A DNA stretch of 21,128 nucleotides from Glo-17 sp964549735 (GTDB taxonomy: Bacteria; Krumholzibacteriota; Krumholzibacteriia; LZORAL124-64-63). The position numbers and the translations under genes are program-made. The notes beneath the pieces were generated by a model. It worked only from the letters and a program-made list of their open reading frames with translations, did not search any database and was not told the DNA's origin. Position 1 is the first letter of the stretch. Each line of letters starts with the position of its first letter. This document shows positions 10,329 through 16,857 of this stretch, in pieces. Where the stretch lies: NCBI GenBank assembly GCA_964549735.1, contig CAZJWO010000066.1, positions 1 through 21,128 on the forward strand, in the 5' to 3' direction.

Positions 10329-12026
10329 GTGTCTGCATTCCGCATCCTCGTCCTCGGCGCCAGCGGCGCCGGCCTGAAGGCCGCCGCGCGGGCGCGCCGT
10401 CTGCTGCCAGGGGCGCACGTCGCCGTCGTGGACCGGCGCGCGGACATCGGCTCCTACACCTGCGGCCTGCCGCTCTACCTGAGCGGCGACGTGGAGCGGA
10501 TCGAGGCGCTGGGCGAGACCAGCTACGGCGCCCGCCGCGACGCGGCCTTCTTCCGTCAGATCAAGGACGTCGAGGTGATGACCGGCGCGCGGATCGTCGC
10601 GCTCGACCGCGACACGCGGGCGGTGACCATCGAGCGCGCGGCCGATGGCTCCGGCCGCACGATGCTGCTGTACGACAAGCTGGTCTACGCGCTGGGCGCG
10701 CGGCCGCGGGTGCCGCCGGGCTTCCAACTCGGCCAGGCGGTGCTCAGCGTCGCCTCGTCCCGCGACGCGGTCGCGCTGCGCGGGGCCCTGCAAGCGGGCG
10801 AAGTCGGCAGTTGCCTCGTCGTCGGCGGTGGTTGCGCCGCCGTGGAGACGGCCGCGGCGCTGGCCGATCTCTGGGGCTGCGAGGTCACCCTGCTGGAAGC
10901 GGCGGATCGCCTGCTGCCCCATCTGCTCGACGCGGATCTCAGCCGCCTCGTGGCCGCCGAGCTCGACCGTGTGGGAGTGCGCGTGCGCACCGGGCTGGCG
11001 GCGACCGGCGCCGCCGACGCCGAGGACGGACACGCGACGGTCGCCGCGGGCGGCGAGCGCCTGATCGCGGACCGCGCCGTGCTGGCTCTCGGTACGACGC
11101 CCCGGACGGAGCTGGCGCGGTCGGCGGGGCTGGCCGTGGGCGAGGGCGGCGGCCTGCTGGTCGACGGCCAGCTGCGCACGTCCGATCCCGACATCCTGGC
11201 GGCGGGCGATTGCATCGAGCTGGTGCACCATACCAGCGGCGAACTGTGCCGCTTGCCGCTGGGCTCGTTGGCCAGCCGGCAGGGCCGCGTGGCCGGCGAC
11301 GTCCTGGCCGGCCGTTTCAGCGAGATCGCGGCGGTGGTCGCGTCGCGAGCGGTCAAGGTCCTGGGTCTGAACGTGGCGGTCTGCGGCCTGAGCGCGGCGG
11401 CGGCGCGCGCGGCCGACCTCGATCCCGTCGTGACGACCGGCGCCTTCTGCGATCGCGCGCACTACCATCCCGAGCAGGCTCTCATCCATCTGCAGCTCGT
11501 GCATGAGGCCGGCAGCGGCCGCCTGCTCGGGCTGCAGGCGGTCGGTCCGGGCGATGTCGTCAAGCGGGTCGACGTCTTCGCGGCGCTCCTGCGCCAGGAC
11601 GGCGATCTGGGCGATCTGCTGGACGCGGAGTTCTGCTGCGCGCCGCCCTACAATGCGGCGCTGGATCCGTTGCACGAGCTGGCCGCCGCCGCCCTCAGCC
11701 AGCAGGAAGGCCGGGCGATCCAGGCCGGCCCGTTCAGCGATCCGGGCGGACGCCTGGTGCTGGACGTGCGCACGCCGGCCGAGGTCGCCGCCGCCGCCGA
11801 CGCGCTGCCGGGCGCGGTCAACATCCCGTTGGCGGACCTGCGCCAGCGCGCCGGGGAGCTGCCGGCCGACCGCCCGCTGCTGGTCGTCTGCGCCAAGGGA
11901 TCGCGCAGCGCCGAGGCCGCGGGCATCTTGCGCGAGCGCGGCTTCGCCGACGTCGTCTACCTGGCCGGCGGCATGACGATGCGCGCCGGCGGCCGGAGCG
12001 GCGCCCGCGCCCCGGGCGACGATTGA
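10329..12026 (+). CDS. CoA-disulfide/persulfide reductase-like flavoprotein with C-terminal rhodanese domain
   Basis: This 565-residue protein has the layout of CoADR-rhodanese fusions such as the NADH-dependent persulfide reductase Npsr. The FAD motif is GASGAG at residues 10-15. SYTCGLP places C45 at the single active-site cysteine of CoA-disulfide reductases. The second Rossmann fold is VVGGGCAAVET (164-174), ending in an acidic LLEAADR that favours NADH. ILAAGDC is the second FAD motif, followed by a dimerisation domain to about 440. A rhodanese domain runs from LVLDVRTPAE (about 475) to the active-site loop C521-AKGSR. Likely reactions are reduction of CoA persulfide, CoA disulfide or polysulfide, with sulfur passing via C521. 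The start is GTG 10329 with AGAAGGA just upstream. It is in operon order with dsrC (18-bp gap). Confidence 0.88.
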   Translation: MSAFRILVLGASGAGLKAAARARRLLPGAHVAVVDRRADIGSYTCGLPLYLSGDVERIEALGETSYGARRDAAFFRQIKDVEVMTGARIVALDRDTRAVTIERAADGSGRTMLLYDKLVYALGARPRVPPGFQLGQAVLSVASSRDAVALRGALQAGEVGSCLVVGGGCAAVETAAALADLWGCEVTLLEAADRLLPHLLDADLSRLVAAELDRVGVRVRTGLAATGAADAEDGHATVAAGGERLIADRAVLALGTTPRTELARSAGLAVGEGGGLLVDGQLRTSDPDILAAGDCIELVHHTSGELCRLPLGSLASRQGRVAGDVLAGRFSEIAAVVASRAVKVLGLNVAVCGLSAAAARAADLDPVVTTGAFCDRAHYHPEQALIHLQLVHEAGSGRLLGLQAVGPGDVVKRVDVFAALLRQDGDLGDLLDAEFCCAPPYNAALDPLHELAAAALSQQEGRAIQAGPFSDPGGRLVLDVRTPAEVAAAADALPGAVNIPLADLRQRAGELPADRPLLVVCAKGSRSAEAAGILRERGFADVVYLAGGMTMRAGGRSGARAPGDD

Positions 12027-12050
12027 CAGCCGGCCGGCATTCGCTATGAT
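12023..12050 (+). promoter_or_regulatory. Near-consensus sigma70-like promoter overlapping the reductase stop codon
   Basis: TTGACA (12023-12028, perfect) overlaps the TGA stop of the reductase gene. A 16-bp spacer is followed by TATGAT (12045-12050, 5 of 6). A start near 12057 would give a leader of about 88 nt before the next gene. This is the best promoter match in the window. Confidence 0.7.
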
Positions 12051-12106
12051 CGCCGTATCTCGATTCATGTTCGATGTGAAGTATCTCTAGACATTGGCCG
12101 GGAGGC

Positions 12107-12129
12107 CGAGGCCGCCCGGAAGGGCCTCG
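12107..12129 (+). promoter_or_regulatory. Leader hairpin upstream of the small hypothetical gene
   Basis: CGAGGCC (12107-12113) pairs with GGCCTCG (12123-12129) around a 9-nt loop. It ends 1 nt before the GGGGG that probably serves as ribosome binding site (12131-12135). A competing stem could form with the preceding GGCCGGGAGGCC. A role in translational control is possible but unproven. Confidence 0.35.
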
Positions 12130-12144
12130 CGGGGGATGCGCGAA

Positions 12145-12528
12145 ATGGATGCTGGCAATTCGGTGCAGGCCGCGTGCCGGGACGTCGGTCTCGGTTTCCG
12201 GTGCGAACGCTCACGCCTCGAACTCCGTTTTTCCGTCACCCTCGATCCGGACGGCGCCGGCGGCGGCCACTGCCTGTTCCTGCGTCTGGGGCACGACAGC
12301 GACTGCACGCCGGTCGTCGTCGACCATCGCGCCGCTCCGGCCGCGCTGCTGCTGGCGATCGATGAAAACACCGTGCAGCGCGAGCCGGTCATGAGCCTCT
12401 GGCTGCCGCACTGGCAGCGCCATCTGGTGCTGGCCTACCGGCGGAACGAGGACTGGGTGCTCGAGCGCCTGCCCGCGGGCGCCGCGGCGGCGACCGTCGA
12501 CGAGGCGTTCGCTCTGCTCGATCGCTAG
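12145..12528 (+). CDS. Hypothetical protein, 127 residues
   Basis: I do not recognise a family. The protein is soluble in appearance, with no signal peptide or membrane segment. It has alternating hydrophobic strands (SRLELRFSVTLD, CLFLRLGHD, HLVLAYRRNEDWVLERL), suggesting a small beta-rich fold, and an acidic helical C-terminus (TVDEAFALLDR). ATG 12145 is chosen because GGGGGA lies about 8 nt upstream. ATG 12136 has that sequence too close, and ATG 12094 would add an Arg/Pro-rich stretch spanning the leader hairpin. It has its own strong promoter and is followed after 110 bp by the DUF885 gene, so it may be a single-gene unit. Coding status is supported by its length, codon bias and promoter context. 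Confidence 0.7.
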   Translation: MDAGNSVQAACRDVGLGFRCERSRLELRFSVTLDPDGAGGGHCLFLRLGHDSDCTPVVVDHRAAPAALLLAIDENTVQREPVMSLWLPHWQRHLVLAYRRNEDWVLERLPAGAAAATVDEAFALLDR

Positions 12529-12565
12529 CGTGCCCGACCGGACCCCGCCGGCCGAGCGCCGCCGG

Positions 12566-12595
12566 TTGCCGCTGCCGGATGCGCCATGCTATCAT
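12566..12595 (+). promoter_or_regulatory. Candidate promoter for the DUF885 lipoprotein gene
   Basis: TTGCCG (12566-12571; 4 of 6), an 18-bp spacer and TATCAT (12590-12595; 5 of 6) precede the gene. The expected start near 12602 leaves about 37 nt before ATG 12639. Confidence 0.45.
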
Positions 12596-12638
12596 GCGCC
12601 GCGTCGCGATCGCCCCACTCGAGACCGGAAGGTGGCCC

Positions 12639-14402
12639 ATGCGTCGTCTGTTCGCGTCTTCTCTGCTCTGCGGTCTGTGTCTGCTCGCCGCCTGCGGGCG
12701 AGGTCCGTCCGAAACGGAACGTTTCGTCGGCCTGGCCGAACGGTACCTCGCGGCGCTCTACGCGCACCACCCCGTCTGGGCCACGCAGCTCGGCAACCAC
12801 GACCACGACGGCGAGCTGCCCGACCTGCGCCCGCAGGGCCGCGCCGCCTGGGCCGACCTCAACCGCGCCTATCGCGACAGCCTGTCGGCGCTGCGGCCGC
12901 GCAAGCTGAGCGCGCCCGATCGCATCGATCGCGAGATCCTGCTCGAGCGCATCGACGCCGCGCTCTTCGCGCACGAGGTGCTGGACGAGCCGGCCTGGAA
13001 CCCGCTGCTCTACAATCCCGGCGACGCGATCTACGCGCTGCTGGCGCGCGACTACGCGCCGCTGGCGCGGCGTCTCGAGAGCGTCGCGCAGCGGCTCGAG
13101 AAGATCCCCGCCTTCCTGCAGACCGCGCGCGGCAACCTGACCGATCCGCCCGAGGTCTTCACGCGCACGGCCATCAACCAGAACCTGGGCGCGATCAACC
13201 TCATCATGGACGGGCTCGACAACTATCTCGACGCGGAGCCGTCCCTGCGCGCGCGCCTCGCCCGTCCGCGCGCCGAGGCCATCGCCGCCCTGTCCCAGTA
13301 TGGCGCCTGGCTCGAGGACGAGCTGCTGCCGCGTTCGCGCGGCGATTTCCGCCTGGGCGCCGAGTCGTGGCGCCGCAAGCTGCGTTTCTCGCTCGCCAGC
13401 GATCTCGCGCCGCCGGACATCCTCGCCGCGGCGGAGCGCGATCTCGAGCAGACGACCGCGCGCATGGCGGACCTCGCCCGCGTGATCTACCGCGAACGCC
13501 TCGGCGCGCGCGCGCCCGACCCGGCCAGCCTGCCGCCGCGCGAACTCATCGCCGCCGTCCTGCGCGATCTGGCCGAGGATCGGCCCACGAGCGCGACCAT
13601 CGTCGAGCAGGCCCGTCGAGATCTGGCGCGTGTCACCGAGTTCGTGCGCGACAAGGACCTCGTCCGCGTGCCCGAGGAGCCGATCGAGATCATCGTCATG
13701 CCCGAACACCAGCGCGGGATGTGGATCGCCTACTGCGATTCGCCCGGGCCCCTGGAGCCGCACCTGCCGACGTTCTACGCCATCGCGCCGACGCCGGCCG
13801 ACTGGCCGCCCGAACGCGCGGCGTCGTTCTACCGCGAGTACAACGACTACATGCTGCAGGTCCTCACGGTGCACGAGGCCATGCCCGGCCACTACCTGCA
13901 GATCAACCACGGCAACCGATACCGCGGTTCGACGCCGGTGCGCGCCGTGTTCTACAGCGGCACGTTCGTCGAGGGCTGGGCCACGTACGCCGAGCAGCTC
14001 CTGGTCGAGTCGGGCTGGGGCGGGCCGGCCTTCGAGCTGCACCAGCTCAAGATGCGCCTGCGGTTGATCATCAACGCGATCATCGACCAGAAGATCCACA
14101 CCGCCGGCATGACCGAGGACGAGGCGATGGACCTCATGATGCGGCGGGGTTTCCAGGAGGAGGGCGAAGCGGCCGGCAAGTGGATCCGCGCCTGCCTGAC
14201 CTCGACGCAGCTGTCGACCTACTACGTCGGCAATCTGGAGATCAACGCGATCCGGCGGGACTGGCAGGAGAAGCAGGGCAAGCGCTACCGTCACCGCGAT
14301 TTCCACGACCGGCTGCTGTCGTTCGGCTCGCCGCCGCCGAAGTACGTGCGCCAGCTGCTGCAGCTCGGTCCGCCGCGTGCGCTCGCGGCGGGGTCAAGCT
14401 GA
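12639..14402 (+). CDS. DUF885-family lipoprotein, probable metal-dependent hydrolase
   Basis: This 587-residue exported protein has a lipoprotein signal: MRRLFASSLLCGLCLLAAC, with lipobox LAAC at about residue 19. After processing it would be anchored to a membrane facing the periplasm or outside. The body matches the DUF885 family. Its diagnostic motif HEAMPGH (H412, E413, H418) is a gluzincin-like metal site, and EGWATYAEQL (E445) is a likely third ligand. Family members are annotated as peptidases or hydrolases, but substrates are mostly unknown. ATG 12639 follows GGAAGG (12628-12633) and gives the complete signal peptide; the frame to 12579 does not. It converges with mutM, and the two coding regions overlap by 9 bp at their 3' ends. 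Confidence 0.88.
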   Translation: MRRLFASSLLCGLCLLAACGRGPSETERFVGLAERYLAALYAHHPVWATQLGNHDHDGELPDLRPQGRAAWADLNRAYRDSLSALRPRKLSAPDRIDREILLERIDAALFAHEVLDEPAWNPLLYNPGDAIYALLARDYAPLARRLESVAQRLEKIPAFLQTARGNLTDPPEVFTRTAINQNLGAINLIMDGLDNYLDAEPSLRARLARPRAEAIAALSQYGAWLEDELLPRSRGDFRLGAESWRRKLRFSLASDLAPPDILAAAERDLEQTTARMADLARVIYRERLGARAPDPASLPPRELIAAVLRDLAEDRPTSATIVEQARRDLARVTEFVRDKDLVRVPEEPIEIIVMPEHQRGMWIAYCDSPGPLEPHLPTFYAIAPTPADWPPERAASFYREYNDYMLQVLTVHEAMPGHYLQINHGNRYRGSTPVRAVFYSGTFVEGWATYAEQLLVESGWGGPAFELHQLKMRLRLIINAIIDQKIHTAGMTEDEAMDLMMRRGFQEEGEAAGKWIRACLTSTQLSTYYVGNLEINAIRRDWQEKQGKRYRHRDFHDRLLSFGSPPPKYVRQLLQLGPPRALAAGSS

Positions 14403-15266
14403 GCGCGGCCGGCGGCCCGGCGCCGGCTGGCAGGCGGGACAGAAGCAGGTCGACCGGCCGCCGACGATGATCTTCGCGATCGTCGCGCCGCACCGCGGAC
14501 ACGGCAGGCCGCCGCGGCCGTAGACCCGCAAACGGCGCCGGAAGTTGCCCGGCCTGCCGGCGAAATCGGTGAAGTTCAGCAGCGTGGTGCCGCCGTGCCG
14601 CAGCGCGAGCCGCAGCACCGCGCGGGCCTCGCGCAGCACGCGCCGCGTGGTCGCGGCGTCGCTGCCGGCCGGCGGCGCCAGCGGGTGCACCCCGGCGCGC
14701 CAGAGCGCCTCGTCGGCGTAGATGTTGCCCAGCCCGGCGGCCACTCCCTGATCCAGCAGCACGGCCTTCCACGGCGCGCGCCGGGTCTCGACGCGGGCCG
14801 TCCATTCGCGGGCCCCCACCGCCAGCATGTCCGGCCCGAGGTGGGCGAGCTGCCGCGTGCGCCAGTCGGCGCCGACGGCCGTCCAGCGGCCGAACTTGCG
14901 GATGTCGCGGTAATGGACGGCGAGGTCGTCGAAATGCAGGGTCAGGTGGACGTGCTGGTCCGGCGTGTAGCCCTCCAGCAGGAAGACCTGGCCGGTCATG
15001 CGCAGGTGCAGCATGACGCGCGACACCTCGCCGGCGGCCGCATGGTCGCGGCGGCGACCCGCCGGCGCGGCGGCGAAAGAAAGCACCAGGTACTTGCCGT
15101 GGCGCTCGACCGCGCCGAGGATGCGGCCGACCATGGACCGGCGCACCGCGGCCGGCGACGGCTCGAGCACGCCGCCGAACCGGACGGTCAAGCCCGTGCA
15201 GCGGCGACCCAGCAGATCGCGGCGCAAGGCGCGCGCGATGCTCTCGACTTCGGGCAGCTCGGGCAA
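14394..15266 (-). CDS. mutM: Formamidopyrimidine-DNA glycosylase (Fpg/MutM)
   Basis: This base-excision repair enzyme removes 8-oxoguanine and formamidopyrimidines and has AP-lyase activity. It has 290 residues, slightly longer than the usual 270. The N-terminus after the initiator is PELPEVES, giving the catalytic proline and adjacent glutamate. VERHGKYLVLSFA holds the conserved lysine, GNIYADEALW the conserved asparagine, and the C-terminus has a zinc finger PCPRCGATIAKI...CFCPAC (Cx2C-x16-Cx2C). The catalytic proline must follow the start directly, so the initiator is TTG 15266, supported by AAAGGAGG 5 nt upstream. The ATG at 15311 would bury the proline and is rejected. Its 3' end overlaps the convergent DUF885 gene by 9 bp. 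It is divergent from the CheY-like gene. Confidence 0.94.
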   Translation of the reverse strand: MPELPEVESIARALRRDLLGRRCTGLTVRFGGVLEPSPAAVRRSMVGRILGAVERHGKYLVLSFAAAPAGRRRDHAAAGEVSRVMLHLRMTGQVFLLEGYTPDQHVHLTLHFDDLAVHYRDIRKFGRWTAVGADWRTRQLAHLGPDMLAVGAREWTARVETRRAPWKAVLLDQGVAAGLGNIYADEALWRAGVHPLAPPAGSDAATTRRVLREARAVLRLALRHGGTTLLNFTDFAGRPGNFRRRLRVYGRGGLPCPRCGATIAKIIVGGRSTCFCPACQPAPGRRPRSA

Positions 15267-15307
15267 GACGACCTCCTTTCGGCGGCGCGGCGGTCGGGCG
15301 CCGGTCC

Positions 15308-15336
15308 ACACTGGCGCGGCGGCGATTCGCAGTCAA
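15308..15336 (-). promoter_or_regulatory. Possible promoter for mutM
   Basis: On the minus strand TTGACT (15336-15331; 5 of 6), a 17-bp spacer and CAGTGT (15313-15308; only 2 of 6) lie upstream of the TTG start, giving a leader of about 35 nt. The -10 is poor, so support rests mainly on the -35 and spacing. Confidence 0.3.
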
Positions 15337-15441
15337 GCGGCGGCGGCGGTGGACGATAAGGTAGGCGAGATCGGCGGCGGCTGCGGGCGGGCGACCCGGC
15401 GGCCCGCCTGTGGCCATGTACCGCGCGAAGAGGAAGCAACG

Positions 15442-15843
15442 ATGCGAGTCCTGGTGGTCGAGGACGATTTCATCAGCCGCCGGCTGCTGTGCCGCTATCT
15501 GCAGGCCCAGGCCGAGTGCGACGTGGCGGTCAACGGGAACGAGGCGATCGGCGCCTTCCGCCAGATCCTGCAGGCCGGCCAGCGCTACGACCTCATCTGC
15601 CTGGACATCATGATGCCCGGCATGGACGGCCAGGAGACCCTCAAGCGGCTGCGCGCCATCGAAGAGGAACAGGGCATCACCAAGGCCGATCGCACCAAGG
15701 TCATCATGACGACGGCGTTGGAGGACCACGACAACGTCGTGTCCGCCTTCAGCAACGCCTGCGACGGGTACGTGGTCAAGCCCATCGAGAAACGCAAGTT
15801 CCTGGAGACGCTGCAGGAGATCGGTCTGCCGATCGCCGTCTAG
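15442..15843 (+). CDS. Single-domain CheY-like response regulator
   Basis: This 133-residue cytosolic receiver domain has no output domain. It has the acidic pair D8-D9 in VVEDDF, phosphoacceptor D55 in LICLDIMMPGMDG, the conserved Thr in VIMTTALED, and K113 in VVKPIEK. It ends shortly after helix 5. ATG 15442 follows AGAGGAAG, and no other in-frame start gives a compact receiver. The next gene, 44 bp downstream, is a CheR-type methyltransferase, so the two are probably an operon. A role in chemotaxis or a chemotaxis-like signalling pathway is likely. No histidine kinase, CheB, CheW or receptor gene is present, so the partner kinase must be elsewhere. Confidence 0.9.
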   Translation: MRVLVVEDDFISRRLLCRYLQAQAECDVAVNGNEAIGAFRQILQAGQRYDLICLDIMMPGMDGQETLKRLRAIEEEQGITKADRTKVIMTTALEDHDNVVSAFSNACDGYVVKPIEKRKFLETLQEIGLPIAV

Positions 15844-15887
15844 CCGGAATCGGCGGCAGCCGCCGCGTATCGCGCCGAGAGGACGCC

Positions 15888-16739
15888 ATGGGCCAGCCGA
15901 CCGTTGCCGCCGCGCCGCCGGGGATCGGCGACAAGGAATTCGCGATCATCCGCCGCCTCGTCTACGACAATTTCGGCATCAACCTCAGCGATCAGAAGAA
16001 GAGCCTGGTGACCGGACGCCTGCAGAAGGTCCTGCGGCAGCGCCGGTTCACCGACTTCCGGGACTACCTGGAGTGGCTGCAGGCCGACCAGAGCGGCGAG
16101 GCGCTCGAAGAACTGGCCAACCGCATCTCCACCAACCACACGTTCTTCTGGCGGGAGAACAGCCACTTCGACCATTTCGCCGCCAGCGGCCTGCCCGAGA
16201 TGGTCGATCGCCATCGGCGGCAGGGCGGAGAGCTGCGCCTGTGGTGCGCCGGCTGTTCGACCGGCGAGGAGCCGTACACGCTCGTCATGCTCATGAAGGA
16301 GGTCCTGGGCGCGGAGTTTTCCGCCTTCAGGCCGCTCATGCTGGCCACCGACATCTCCGCGGCCGCCCTGCGCACGGCCATGAACGGCGTGTACAGCGAC
16401 GAGCGCCTGCGGCAGCTGCCGCCGGCGCTGCGCAACAAGTACTTCCGCCGGGGCGCCCAGCCGCAGACCTGGCAGGTCGCCGACGAGATCCGGCGCGAGG
16501 TCGTGTTCCGCCGGCACAACCTGATGGCCAGCAGCTTCCCGTTCAAGAAGCCGTTCGATGCCGTCTTCTGCCGCAATGTCATGATCTATTTCGACAAGCC
16601 GACCCGCGACGCGCTCATCGCGCGGTTCCACCGCCACACCGCCGCGGGCGGCTACCTGTATATCGGGCATTCCGAAACGCTGGGGCGCGACGGCGCGCTG
16701 TACGAGTACGTGCTGCCGGCCGCCTATCGGCGCAAATAG
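15888..16739 (+). CDS. cheR: CheR-family chemoreceptor glutamate methyltransferase
   Basis: CheR methylates glutamates of chemoreceptors using SAM. The 283-residue protein has the N-terminal helical CheR domain (KEFAIIRRLVYDNFGINLSD, about 15-70). This is followed by the family hallmark STNHTFFWRENSHFDHF near 80-97, the SAM-binding LWCAGCSTGEEPYTLVML, the LATDISAAAL strand, and FDAVFCRNVMIYFD. All are typical of a complete, active enzyme. No TPR extension is present at the C-terminus. ATG 15888 follows GAGAGG (15877-15882). With the CheY-like gene before it, this forms a two-gene signalling module isolated from other che genes in this window. Confidence 0.93.
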   Translation: MGQPTVAAAPPGIGDKEFAIIRRLVYDNFGINLSDQKKSLVTGRLQKVLRQRRFTDFRDYLEWLQADQSGEALEELANRISTNHTFFWRENSHFDHFAASGLPEMVDRHRRQGGELRLWCAGCSTGEEPYTLVMLMKEVLGAEFSAFRPLMLATDISAAALRTAMNGVYSDERLRQLPPALRNKYFRRGAQPQTWQVADEIRREVVFRRHNLMASSFPFKKPFDAVFCRNVMIYFDKPTRDALIARFHRHTAAGGYLYIGHSETLGRDGALYEYVLPAAYRRK

Positions 16740-16775
16740 TCGCCGGCGGGCCGCGCGGCGCCGCCGCACGCCTGC

Positions 16776-16804
16776 TTGAAGCCTTGGCCTTCGTACCATA
16801 CATT
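16776..16804 (+). promoter_or_regulatory. Candidate promoter for pepF and the following lipoprotein gene
   Basis: TTGAAG (16776-16781; 4 of 6), a 17-bp spacer and TACATT (16799-16804; 4 of 6) lie 54 bp before the pepF ATG. The local AT-rich patch stands out from the GC-rich surroundings. Confidence 0.45.
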
Positions 16805-16857
16805 CTGGACTTCCGGCGGGCCCATCCCGCGACGAACATCCCGGAAAGGACAGCCGC

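Noticed and set aside
9915..12068. 717-codon minus-strand open frame opposite dsrC and the reductase
   Set aside because: Shadow of recognised genes; no motif and biased composition.
12525..14306. Long minus-strand frame opposite the DUF885 gene
   Set aside because: Shadow frame; the plus-strand product has a lipobox and HEAMPGH motif.
15267..15311. ATG start for mutM at 15311
   Set aside because: It would put 15 residues before the catalytic proline, which must be N-terminal after Met removal; AAAGGAGG supports TTG 15266.
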